Assembly: GCA_903813345.2 (NCBI GenBank)
Contig: CAIIXF020000003.1
Location: 9,256,218-9,320,217, forward strand
Reading direction: 5' to 3'
DNA length: 64,000 nucleotides
Origin: Owenia fusiformis
Lineage: Eukaryota; Annelida; Polychaeta; Sabellida; Oweniidae
In this document: one piece after another, positions 25,401-35,600 of the stretch
Layout of the letters: each line of letters opens with the position of its first letter
Numbering within the stretch: the stretch's first letter is position 1
Program-made: the position numbers and the translations under genes
The notes under the pieces: generated by a model
Seen by the model: only the letters and a program-made list of their open reading frames with translations
What the model was told of the DNA's origin: nothing
Database searches by the model: none

Positions 25401-26087
25401 AAGATATACTGCAAACGTCAATACATGTAGGAAGCTCGCAAGAGTCGAACTATTGTTTATATTACATTAAAAATGTATCTGTGAATATTAATCCCAGTGG
25501 TAATACATTAACTCTAGTTAATTTACTTGAAACATCTGTAAATCCATATATTCCAACTATCAAGAAGCACAATTTCACCAATTACGCTGATCCCCAACCT
25601 GTTACATTTCATTAAGAATTAATAGAGATATCATAAATGCTATGAGTTAAACAAAGCCATGCTGATGATTTATGTTGTTCAATATTGAGTTTGAAATTGT
25701 ATGAAAGGGGACGATCTGAAATCTATTGTGAATAAAACAACTGACCTCTTGAAATCGGTGGTCCATATCTGTCGCTATTCCCACTCGTAACTGGAAGGTG
25801 AAAATGAAAAATAAGTACAAAAATCGAACAATATCGAGCAAATGATAACCCTATGATTCTATGAATAGAAAAATTATTCGGGAAGTGGTAAATGCTGCCA
25901 ACAATGTTTCTTGAAACGCGCCTACCAAAGTAGGACTAGCAAAATATACGAAAAAGTGAACAACAAATTAAAGTGTAAACTGATCACAATTAGCTAATAA
26001 TATAAGCATAAATTTGTTAAATGTGTAATACTTACTAAACAGGCTGAGAGAAAATAGAACTAACGCTGGGCTTATCATCAAGCGCAT
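16153..26087 (-). CDS. Gene B: secreted mosaic of chitin-binding-type-2-like, TSP1 and Sushi modules
   Basis: I reconstruct 16 coding exons, in transcript order: 26036-26087, 25746-25790, 25216-25383, 24813-24971, 24286-24465, 23907-24101, 23513-23689, 22837-22995, 21792-21968, 21116-21274, 20529-20705, 19842-20000, 19277-19453, 18588-18746, 17079-17255, 16153-16430. Every junction is phase 1 with GT-AG ends. The total is 2598 nt, 865 aa. Order: signal peptide MRLMISPALVLFSLSLF; pro-region; two chitin-binding-type-2-like modules; TSP1; Sushi; Sushi; then chitin-binding-like and Sushi alternating four times; then a C-terminal divergent TSP1 (WGPWGEW, CSKTC, GGPSC). The chitin-binding-like module (53 aa) has GKCCKxGKWYW, YxCKVLPxG, CPY and VFD landmarks of the peritrophin-A fold plus extra cysteines. 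The architecture fits an extracellular matrix, shell-organic-matrix or pattern-recognition protein. The ligand is unknown. Individual exon calls are strong; that all exons enter one transcript is inferred. Confidence 0.75.
16555..16870. mobile_element. Fragment of a GACGG-tailed satellite-type element, inverted
   Basis: A run of CCGTCCGT and CTGTCTGT (16567-16602) followed within 260 bp by AAAATGGCCG mirrors the ends of the elements at 3692-5166 and 62805-64000. It lies in the intron before the last coding exon of gene B. No tandem array remains. Confidence 0.45.
17459..18499. mobile_element. 1-kb non-autonomous element with ~145-bp inverted termini, intronic
   Basis: 17459-17600 (starting TCCACCTCTGTTTTCCTAAT) is the imperfect reverse complement of about 18360-18499. 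The interior has no open frame of note. It lies in the gene B intron between the 18588-18746 and 17079-17255 exons and accounts for the longer spacing there. A perfect short palindrome (TCTGAGACTAACATAA and its complement) sits inside it at about 18338-18371. Confidence 0.6.
18929..19050. repeat. 61-bp direct duplication in a gene B intron
   Basis: The phrase AGTGTGTCTTTCTTTGATTT begins at 18929 and again at 18990. The two 61-bp copies are almost identical. Confidence 0.7.
22277..22755. mobile_element. MITE, about 480 bp, with ~80-bp imperfect TIRs, inside a gene B intron
   Basis: GGAAATTAGCG followed by ACAGATTTTGGACAGTCATA at the left end is mirrored at the right end, finishing CGCTAATTTCC at 22755. 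The homology continues inward through GATTTTGGCCATTT and GGATTTAAACA. The parallel introns of the other gene B units lack it, so the pre-insertion state is visible in the same gene. Confidence 0.75.
23740..23805. repeat. Perfect 23-bp hairpin in a gene B intron
   Basis: AAGTTCACACCAACGGCGCT... (23740-23762) is the exact reverse complement of 23783-23805 around a 20-bp loop. It is GC-rich against AT-rich surroundings. The likely origin is the terminal palindrome of a small transposon. Confidence 0.65.
24286..24465 (-). CDS. Gene B exon 5: canonical TSP1 domain
   Basis: This is exactly 60 codons between phase-1 splice sites (acceptor TACAG, donor GTACG). It encodes WSPFGDWEYIDQCSKPCGGG, then YRRKRGTRTK, CEGDEHKIISVPC and DPCG. 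This is the full thrombospondin type-1 pattern: tryptophan ladder, CSxxCGGG, stacked arginines, three disulfide pairs. It is the only well-conserved TSP1 in gene B. Confidence 0.85.
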
Positions 26088-26162
26088 TTTCAAACCTTTT
26101 CAGCACCAGTTCCCAGATCTCGAAAAGTTCAATCGAGACAATTTTCGATTAAAATGAATCTG

Positions 26163-26170
26163 TATTTATA
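26163..26170 (-). promoter_or_regulatory. Gene B TATA box
   Basis: TATAAATA on the minus strand lies 76 bp before the gene B start codon at 26087. The flanking GGGTATAAATACAG, the leader sequence and the upstream AAGTCACTTAAACTCAAACA match the gene A promoter. The shared block reaches to about 26582. Confidence 0.65.
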
Positions 26171-26589
26171 CCCTTTGGGGCTTTGCATTTCAAGTCACTT
26201 AAACTCAAACAAACCTTTTGATAAGTACCATTTTATGGTGTTTCTAGTTGAGGCATTTGAATGAAACAATGGGCAGAGTTTGCGATACGAAAAGTAAACC
26301 CGTCTGGTCTATTCATTTAGAAATTTGATACATCATTATACACACGCTCATTTGATTCAAACAAAATGATCGCATTCGGTAAACGATGGCTGCTTTAATT
26401 AATGACTGATAATGAATTTGCTTAGTAGTTAAATGTGAGAAAATGATTATTGATATTTACGAATAGTAATAATCCTATGAATTATAACATTATTTATATT
26501 AGATGTGTCTGTAAAAAATTTATTACCATTTTCATGTTATACACATGTACTTTATCTAACTTGACACACTCACACAACTGATATCTATT

Positions 26590-28039
26590 TCATTTCATTT
26601 CGGCTTCAATTTCTTTATCTGGCATGTTGGACCTACACTGTATGCTCGCGGTCGATAGTTATTTATTCTCTCGGGGCGCCCTCGGGTCATTACACATTAA
26701 AATGCAACCATATACCTTTATGTATGGATCTGTCATCTGTCTAGTCATAAAATAAAGCCGGAATTGATAAAAAAAAAAGATAATAATTTGAGCTATTTTG
26801 AGATTTAATAATTTTTAAAATTGAACCTTCAATGACTAGGTGGGTATGAGGTAGGAAGTTTTTTATACAAAGCTTGTCATTTCATTTGAGTTACAATTTT
26901 CGCACAAAGGCACCATAAGGCATATACGCAAGGTAGGATAATGTAACTTGATATCTTAAGGTAGAAACACGTCTCGAAATGACTGACAGGAACTGGTATC
27001 TTTATCCTGGCTAGGACCATAGGCAGTACTAGCCAGCCTAGCTCAGGCCTTTTATCGAGTTAGTTACTCTCTAGTTGTCACCTCTCTGGTGTACCAGTTC
27101 ACATAAGCTAGCTCTGCTTGCCACATGCTGGGATTGAACCCAGGACCTTGGCATCAGAAATCCAAATTGCTAGCCTTTACACCAGTACAGAGTCAAGGAT
27201 TAGATTAAATTAGAACTTGGTTTGGATTAAATACACATACATGTATATACATAAATTGGATGTGACAATATTGACGTCAAACAAACATAGACAGTGTTGA
27301 GACGTAGTGTTGTCTCAAAGTCGTTTGCAATTTGTTGTCTATGTGAAATGTCACCACCACGTTGTGTATTTTCGCCACTACAAGGGCTTACAAGAGTTGA
27401 TGACACGTTATTGTTCAGAGTTGTTAGGACTCAGACGAGACAATTACTAGAATCAACTTAATGTAACTCAATGTAACTAACAATATGCCATTTTATAAAT
27501 ATTTTAGCTTGTGATAAGACTTACACCCACTAGGGTAATTGGGTAATTTTGGAGGCATAGGAAATGAAGTCAACTTACATTCCCATCAATATTATAAGTG
27601 TTTTCTTCTCAGGTAATGTAAATAAAAATTCAAACACAAAGAGGCTGTAAAACGTAGTTCAATGATGGAGCCAAACTTATGGAGGGGAGTGTAGTTTATG
27701 GTTGAAAATTAACCCAGTCGTCCATACATGTAATTTGTTGTTTGATTCGCAAATGTTGGTATTAGCTGTTAATGGGTGATGCGATACAATAGAGGCATAG
27801 TTCGATATTGCATCCATTCAGATTTAATAGATCATTTAGCCCAATTCACAATTTAATAGATAATATATTTTACTTTATAACTCAAACATAAATGTGTTGC
27901 TTTCAACGATATGGAGCCCTATTAGTGTTTATGATATCATGATTTGATTGTTGAACTAATAAAAAAATAGTCACCGAAGCATTATTTTGTAACATATGCT
28001 CAACTCTTCAGCGTCGTATTCATAATATTTGCATCTGGT
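26590..28039. other. Intergenic stretch between gene B and the 1-kb triplication
   Basis: No coding exon with splice support was found. A tRNA-derived SINE lies at about 26985-27195. A GC-richer patch at 26640-26690 (GCGCCCTCGGG) may be part of another dispersed element. The rest holds nothing I recognise. Confidence 0.45.
26985..27195 (-). mobile_element. tRNA-derived SINE
   Basis: On the minus strand TGGTGTAAAGG (27174-27184) fits the RNA polymerase III A box TRGYNNANNNG, and GTTCAATCC (27131-27139) fits the B box. They are correctly spaced at about 35 bp. A non-tRNA body follows (ACTGGTACACCAGAGAGGTG) down to about 26985. The head does not fold as a full tRNA, so this is a SINE and not a tRNA gene. 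Confidence 0.65.
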
Positions 28040-31000
28040 ATATATCTGAGGTAGCATTTGCGAATTCAACTGTCTGCAGCAGACTGGCGGCTGACCGTTT
28101 AACCTAGTCCTAGTATATTGTATGACCAACTCATTTAAATATAAATTGCAATACCACTGTTCCATTCATATTTAAAAAATATTGGGCCGTAACAAAAATG
28201 TTTTCGGTCTAGTTAACTCATCAAAAGACACCTAGAATATAAGTTTACTCAACGGAGACTCGAGGGAGAGGACAAGGGTGTAAGCACACTCCTTCAGAGG
28301 ACTTGCAAGTTTACTCGACGGCAGATTGACAATGTTTAGGAATACGACATTTCGAGAACACGGTGCATCACCTTTTTGTGTTGGGAAGATGAAGTACAGC
28401 TGAGGCCTCAGAAGTACACAGAGTCGGGCGAGGTTCTTAAGTCTTAAGGCAAGGCTAATGTTTATAGTGTAGTAATATAATTGATGTAATATAATTGTAT
28501 GGTAAAGTCAAACAAACATTTAGAACATATTTTGGAAAATCTTCACATTGAGTACAGATATATATCCATATCAAATAAGCTTTCTAAAAAATTTAACGAA
28601 ACCAATATGAAAATGTTAGCATGCCGCTCCTTAAAGAGGGAATCGGATATAGCGAGCAGGCCAACCAAAAAATTGTTTCAATTTTAGAATATATCTTATA
28701 ATTTGGGAGAATTAAAACATTTTTCACCCATTTCTGCACTTCGAATCTATAATAACTTTATCAATTTACAACATATCGTGAATCTTTTGGGAGATATTAC
28801 ATTTGAGATTGTAAGGAATAGATTGGTAGGCCATTTGTACATGTTGCTTGTGCTTTTGTCGCCCCTATAGATCTGATTCTGACGTCCTAAGATGCCTAAA
28901 TTTTTTTAACATTATTTCGGTCTTTCTGCTATACAACAGCAGATCATTTTAGGGCACACCTTGAATAAATCTTCACACTAGACATACGGACATTATTTTT
29001 ATGTTCTTTAGGACTAAGATGAGCTGGACCCAATGAAAAGCGATCATGGGGGTATATAGCAATCAATTTGTACTGTATATCTGAGGTAGCATTTGCGAAT
29101 TCAACTGTCTGCAGCAGACTGGTGGCTGACCGTTTAACCTAGTCCTAGTATATTGTATGACCAACTCATTTAAATATAAATTGCAATACCACTGTTCCAT
29201 TCATATTTAAAAAATATTGGGCCGTAACAAAAATGTTTTCGTCTAGTTAACTCATCAAAAGACACCTAGAATATAAGTTTACTCAACGGAGACTCGAGGG
29301 AGAGGACAAGGGTGTAAGCACTCTCCTTCAGAGGACTTGCAAGTTTACTCGACGGCAGATTGACAATGTTTAGTAATACGACATTTCGAGAACACGGTGC
29401 ATCACCTTTTTGTGTTGGGAAGATGAAGTACAGCTGAGGCCTCAGAAGTACACAGAGTCGGGCGAGGTTCTTAAGTCTTAAGGCAAGGCTAATGTTTATA
29501 GTGTAGTAATATAATTGATGTAATATAATTGTATGGTAAAGTCAAACAAACATTTAGAACATATTTTGGAAAATCTTCACATTGAGTACAGATATATATC
29601 CATATCAAATAAGCTTTCTAAAAAATTTAACGAAACCAATATGAAAATGTTAGCATGCCGCTCCTTAAAGAGGGAATCGGATATAGCGAGCAGGCCAACC
29701 AAAAAATTGTTTCAATTTTAGAATATATCTTATAATTTGGGAGAATTAAAACATTTTTCACCCATTTCTGCACTTCGAATCTATAATAACTTTATCAATT
29801 TACAACATATCGTGAATCTTTTGGGAGATATTACATTTGAGATTGTAAGGAATAGATTGGTAGGCCATTTGTACATGTTGCTTGTGCTTTTGTCGCCCCT
29901 ATAGATCTGATTCTGACGTCCTAAGATGCCTAAATTTTTTTAACATTATTTCGGTCTTTCTGCTATACAACAGCAGATCATTTTAGGGCACACCTTGAAT
30001 AAATCTTCACACTAGACATACGGACATTATTTTTATGTTCTTTAGGACTAAGATGAGCTGGACCCAATGAAAAGCGATCATGGGGGTATATAGCAATCAA
30101 TTTGTACTGTATATCTGAGGTAGCATTTGCGAATTCAACTGTCTGCAGCAGACTGGTGGCTGACCGTTTAACCTAGTCCTAGTATATTGTATGACCAACT
30201 CATTTAAATATAAATTGCAATACCACTGTTCCATTCATATTTAAAAAATATTGGGCCGTAACAAAAATGTTTTCGTCTAGTTAACTCATCAAAAGACACC
30301 TAGAATATAAGTTTACTCAACGGAGACTCGAGGGAGAGGACAAGGGTGTAAGCACTCTCCTTCAGAGGACTTGCAAGTTTACTCGACGGCAGATTGACAA
30401 TGTTTAGGAATACGACATTTCGAGAACACGGTGCATCACCTTTTTGTGTTGGGAAGATGAAGTACAGCTGAGGCCTCAGAAGTACACAGAGTCGGGCGAG
30501 GTTCTTAAGTCTTAAGGCAAGGCTAATGTTTATAGTGTAGTAATATAATTGATGTAATATAATTGTATGGTAAAGTCAAACAAACATTTAGAACATATTT
30601 TGGAAAATCTTCACATTGAGTACAGATATATATCCATATCAAATAAGCTTTCTAAAAAATTTAACGAAACCAATATGAAAATGTTAGCATGCCGCTCCTT
30701 AAAGAGGGAATCGGATATAGCGAGCAGGCCAACCAAAAAATTGTTTCAATTTTAGAATATATCTTATTATTTGGGAGAATTAAAACATTTTTCACCCATT
30801 TCTGCACTTCGAATCTATAATAACTTTATCAATTTAAAACATATCGTGAATCTTTTGGGAGATATTACATTTGAGATTGTAAGGAATAGATTGGTAGGCC
30901 ATTTGTACATGTTGCTTGTGCTTTTGTCGCCCCTATAGATCTGATTCTGACGTCCTAAGATGCCTAAATTTTTTTAACATTATTTCGGTCTTTCTGCTAT

Positions 31001-31142
31001 ACAACAGCAGATCATTTTAGGGCACACCTTGAATAAATCTTCACACTAGACATACGGACATTATTTTTATGTTCTTTAGGACTAAGATGAGCTGGACCCA
31101 ATGAAAAGCGATCATGGGGGTATATAGCAATCAATTTGTACT
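28040..31142. repeat. Near-perfect tandem triplication of a 1034-bp unit
   Basis: Units run from about 28040, 29074 and 30108, each starting TATATCTGAGGTAGCATTTG and ending TCAATTTGTACTG. Landmarks recur at an exact 1034-bp period (for example ATGGTAAAGTCAAACAAACA at 28499, 29533 and 30567). Only a handful of substitutions separate the copies, so the event is very recent or the copies are being homogenised. A 62-codon frame is identical in all three, but at this level of DNA identity that says nothing about selection. A possible first exon begins right after the third copy, so the unit may carry promoter sequence. Confidence 0.9.
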
Positions 31143-31173
31143 GTTCCCTACGAAGACATCGGACCATTTCAAC

Positions 31174-31230
31174 ATGGATACGGTACCTAACGACCGAAAT
31201 GATGACAAAACTGACAATGTCGGATCAGCG
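31174..31230 (+). CDS. Candidate first exon (19 codons) upstream of the SLC46-like gene
   Basis: ATG 31174 opens MDTVPNDRNDDKTDNVGSA, followed directly by a consensus donor GTGAGT at 31231. The hydrophilic acidic sequence resembles a cytosolic N terminus. It ends in phase 0, but I found no phase-0 acceptor that joins it in frame to the 32617 reading frame; the nearest (ATAG at about 32580) meets a stop. It may be an alternative leader with an upstream ORF, or part of another gene. Confidence 0.3.
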
Positions 31231-32616
31231 GTGAGTTTCTGAAAGATACGTTTTCATTGACCTTGGACCGTTTTGTCAAAAAGGGATCTCAGCATGGCAT
31301 AGCTTTAATGTTAGCGGTATTTGAATTAAGAGGGTTGAAAGTCCGTATGATGTGAATGCAAAGTTTGGGTATAATTTGAAGTATCAGTTATATAGTGATT
31401 TCAGACATGGCCTATATATAATTAGATGAGAATTCAGACCTTGTGAATCAAGATTACATTACCTGCGACTGCGAAAATTTTATCGAAATCCAAATAAAGC
31501 TTTTGCAAAGAATACTGATGATTTTTTGCCAATCCCTGTATATTTTAAGGGATTTCATGATAGTTACCATCAGAGCTTCACAAAAATGCAAGTGGAAGCT
31601 AATTCCACACTCAATTAATTGATCAGATTAGTGCTTTGAGGATCTAAAATAAAATAAGCAAATGTTTAAAGCATTTTGTCAAACGAGATATCCAAAATAA
31701 GAAGCCCGTGTATAATAGTTTCGAAGGTTCATAAAACTCTATCTACTTTTGGACTACTACTTATTCAAGTATTAGTCCGATTCAAAGTCGTCCCCTTTTT
31801 TAATACTTCCCTTTGAATTCATTCGACTTCATTTCACAAAAGTGGGACTTTGCGTATTTAAATATTAGTCTGCTTTGTAGTTCCAGGGTCAAGGTTGTGT
31901 AGATGTAAAGTTAGGGGTAATTAAACAATAGTTGACCTTAGTTACATATTAATGATAACTCTACAAAACTAGCTACCTGCTTTTCAAACAAAAATACTCC
32001 ACGCGTTTCCGCCCCCTGTTTGATAACGGCTCTACCTAGTAAATGATTAATCCTCGTCCTATCGTCCACGGTATGAAATCCCTAGGACCTCTAACAAACG
32101 AGTTGTAATGTCCTGTATCTGTTTCTGTTTTATCATGACTGGTCAAAATACTCTCGGCTCAATCGCTGTATTGTGTCTGTCATTGGCAGGGGTCAAAAAA
32201 TGGTGAAAATAATAACAAGAATTTCTTGTTTAATCAGGCATGAAATGGTTTTAAACATTAAATGACCATTTTTCAAAGATACTAGGATAACTAAGGTTGA
32301 CGTAAATTGGTGGCTATGCGTGCCACGAAGTGTTCTTATCACAGACTCTTGCGATGGACTTCACCTTGATTGTGATTGGTAAGTGGATACTGAACAATGT
32401 ACATATGTATCACTAAGTGTGGTATGCCTGCTTGTACACAGATCCCTAATGCCCATAGTCCGGGCCTTATCTAAAAGGTTGAACTTACCGACATAATCTC
32501 AGTTGTGATTGTTCTTTATCACACACACATATAAGACAGTACAATACTTAGTAACGATGTACCCTTGAACTAAAATAGGATGTCATATAACATAAAACGG
32601 AGAGAACAATACTATT
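31231..32616. other. No recognisable gene; probable 5' region of the SLC46-like gene
   Basis: The sequence is unique and AT-rich with no ORF of note. It contains the region directly upstream of ATG 32617, where an in-frame TAA eight codons before the ATG fixes that ATG as the start of the reading frame. Confidence 0.4.
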
Positions 32617-35600
32617 ATGGACGAAAAGAGTGTATTGCTGGGAAAAGACTCAGATGATGATAACAATCCCCGAGGATGGTGCAGTTGGATGCAGGATACG
32701 AAACGTCTTGTTATAATAGAGCCAGTTCTGATTCTTTACTCTATATCTACCTCTCTGACTTTTGTGAACAACCAGTACTACTATCAGAAAATCGGCGAAA
32801 AACATAATTTTGATTATTTGGGAAAGAATGAAACTGGTATTTGTGAAAGTATCACTGGTAATCTGTCAGATAACAATACAGCTATAGAACAGGCTATACA
32901 AAATGAAGTCGCCATTTTTGATCTATATTTACATCTTGTAAGAAATGTACCCGGTCTCTTCACGTCTATTTTCATCGGCACCTTGAGCGATAAAGTCGGA
33001 CGCTGGCCTGCCTTGATGTTTCCATTGCTGTTTACAACACTACGACATTTGAATTTTGCAGTCGTCATTTATTTACATGCAGATTTGGAATACCTGTTCA
33101 TTGGCTATGCGTTGGAGGGATTCACTGGGGGTTTTAGCCTACTTATTGGAACGTCTTACGCATATTTAGCTGACGTCACGACCAAGGAGAATCGTTCATT
33201 TAGAATGGTCACCATGGAAGCATCGTCGGCCGTTGTGACCTCCCTTGGAGGCTTTGGAATGGGATATTTTGTCAAATATTATGGGTTTCTATACCCTTAC
33301 GTGCTTGTATTTGGTCTCAATGTTGTGACTATTATTTATGTTGCATTCTGTGTTCCGGAGACAGTCCAGAAACAATCTGTAAAGATAATTACATGCGATC
33401 ACTTGGTAAAAAGCATTCAACCGTTTCGCGTGAAAACCTCCGATAAAAGACATTGGAAACTTCTTATTCTCCTACTGGTGATATTTTTACACGTGACCTC
33501 GATGTATGGAACTGATGTTTTTACACTAAAAGTGTTGAAATCACCTATATGCTTCAACTCAGTCTTATTTGGCTACTACACGGCTGCCAAAAAGGTTGGG
33601 ATGTCTCTCTCGAACATTATTTTAGTGAAGACATTGTCAAAGTGTGTCTCAGATTCTGTACTTATTGCAATAAGTTGCTTTATTTCGACAGTGACCTTCA
33701 TTTACATTGCACTGTGTGTATCTCAGCTCATGGTCTTCCTTATCCCTGTTGTGAATATAGGTGGTGGGATGGTCAACACAATGGTGCGTGCACAGATTTC
33801 AAAGATTGTTCATAAAAGTGAATTAGGTAACATGCTTGATGAACTGTAATTTGCAAATTGTGTTTACATCTACTTGTATGTAAAAAAACCTCGAAGAACA
33901 TTTAAAGAAATTTAAAAATAGCAATTAAAGTTGGTAATTGTAATGGTACCTATTGTTCTTTCAAGCATTATTGGCATTATCTATAATTTTAGGTGCAGTA
34001 TTTTCCACTATAGCAAGTGCAGGAATGGTGTCGAGTACAATTGGTCACTCTGTGTATAATCTTATCTACAAGGCAACACTCACTACATTTGATGGTATCG
34101 TATTTTTGGTGATGGCAGGGCTCAACATGATAGCTTTAGTACTCATAATGTAAGCGAGATGTGTTAGCAAGCATGATATGTTTTATTATATTTAACTGAA
34201 CATGCACCATCCCCCGGCCAAAAACGATTTCTAATTCATGCAGTTTTTCATCATTCTGAACACTTTCTAGGTGATTTTGGCCATTTTAGATCCAAATTGT
34301 CAAAAGTGAACTTCCCCTGAAATTTCCCTAAAAGTGAACCCCCTGGCAAATCCTGGCTACGAGCCTGATGTTTATCCTTGATCTGTAAAATAAAGCTCTC
34401 TGATTGGTCAGTTGTTATGCTGTACCAACTGTATCTTCAATTCAGAAAATATTGGTATTGAATCATTGGTAATATTGGTATCAAATCTACCAATCTGTAT
34501 AAGCAATACAGAGAATATTGGTACGGAGGACAATCTCAGTACCAACACAGAATATTTCCTAGCGATTTTCTCTTTAGTAGTATTGGCCTAAGATCACACG
34601 ATGAAAGTACGTATGATAGTGCAATACAGGATATATTGTGCTCTCGAGACTTCGCCTCGTGCCAATACAGAGTTTCTCGAGCAGAATATACCCTTTTGCA
34701 CTTCAAATCATTCAATAACTTACAAAATTGGAAGCCTGTTTCGTTCGCAGTAATTTGAGAGATAATGTTTCGGTTTTCTAACTTTTAGGTAGTAAGCTAG
34801 CACCCAAAAATGTATTAGTTCGTGAACAAATTGAAATTACTTGTTTCTTATGTATTTTTATGTGATACTTCAGAAAATGTTTGTCTGACGCGCCGTATCT
34901 GGGGCGAAAGTTGTCAAATTGGCGTTTTCGACCCTAAAATGGAAAATTACAGGGGGTACTTTATCATCATAGAATAAATCATTCAGTTGGTCTTCAATCA
35001 TCATAATAATTTTATGGGGAGTTGATTAGATCATGCTGGGGTAGTATGTTAAGTTTCAATCACCTGTCACTCATGGTTGCCATGGAAACCACAATTTTCA
35101 TTGAAAAATCCTTAATTTTGGCAAAACCTGTACAGGTACATAATATAGAATGTGGATTTTTTTTTCTAATCAACAGATATAAGAATATTTTAGCGCAACC
35201 AAAATTGCCAGGGAAGTTCAAGCATTTGTTTAAGCATAAAGGATATTGCAACTTATATAATTGGTAAGTGTCAAAGACCTACATAAGTGATCAAACGTGG
35301 GCGTCCCCCCATATTAGTAAATGAATACCATTCTCTGAAAAAACTTGACTTTTGAGATACATTATACTTAATATCATGCATTACTGGTAAATATAATGTA
35401 CTAGTACATCTAAGTGTAAAAGTTGTTGCATGGGGAGCGGGGGGGTGGTGGTAGTAACAGAATTTGGATGGGGCAGAGCTAATCAGCCTTAGTATAATTC
35501 TCATTTATATAGTTCTGGATTTTCAAAGGTTACATCTTCTGGGTCTTCTTCATTTTCATTTCAATATGTAGGTACTACATTTTACATGATTGGTGCCAAA

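Noticed and set aside
27120-27190. tRNA gene
   Set aside because: A and B boxes are present but the arms do not form a proper cloverleaf and a SINE body follows.
28499-30755. Identical 62-codon frame in three tandem units
   Set aside because: The DNA of the units is almost identical throughout, so conservation of the frame carries no coding evidence, and no family is recognised.
33827-33849. Stop at 33847-33849 as the end of the transporter
   Set aside because: It would cut the protein before its last membrane segments. A donor at 33827, with in-phase exons at 33993 and 38494, restores a full SLC46 length.
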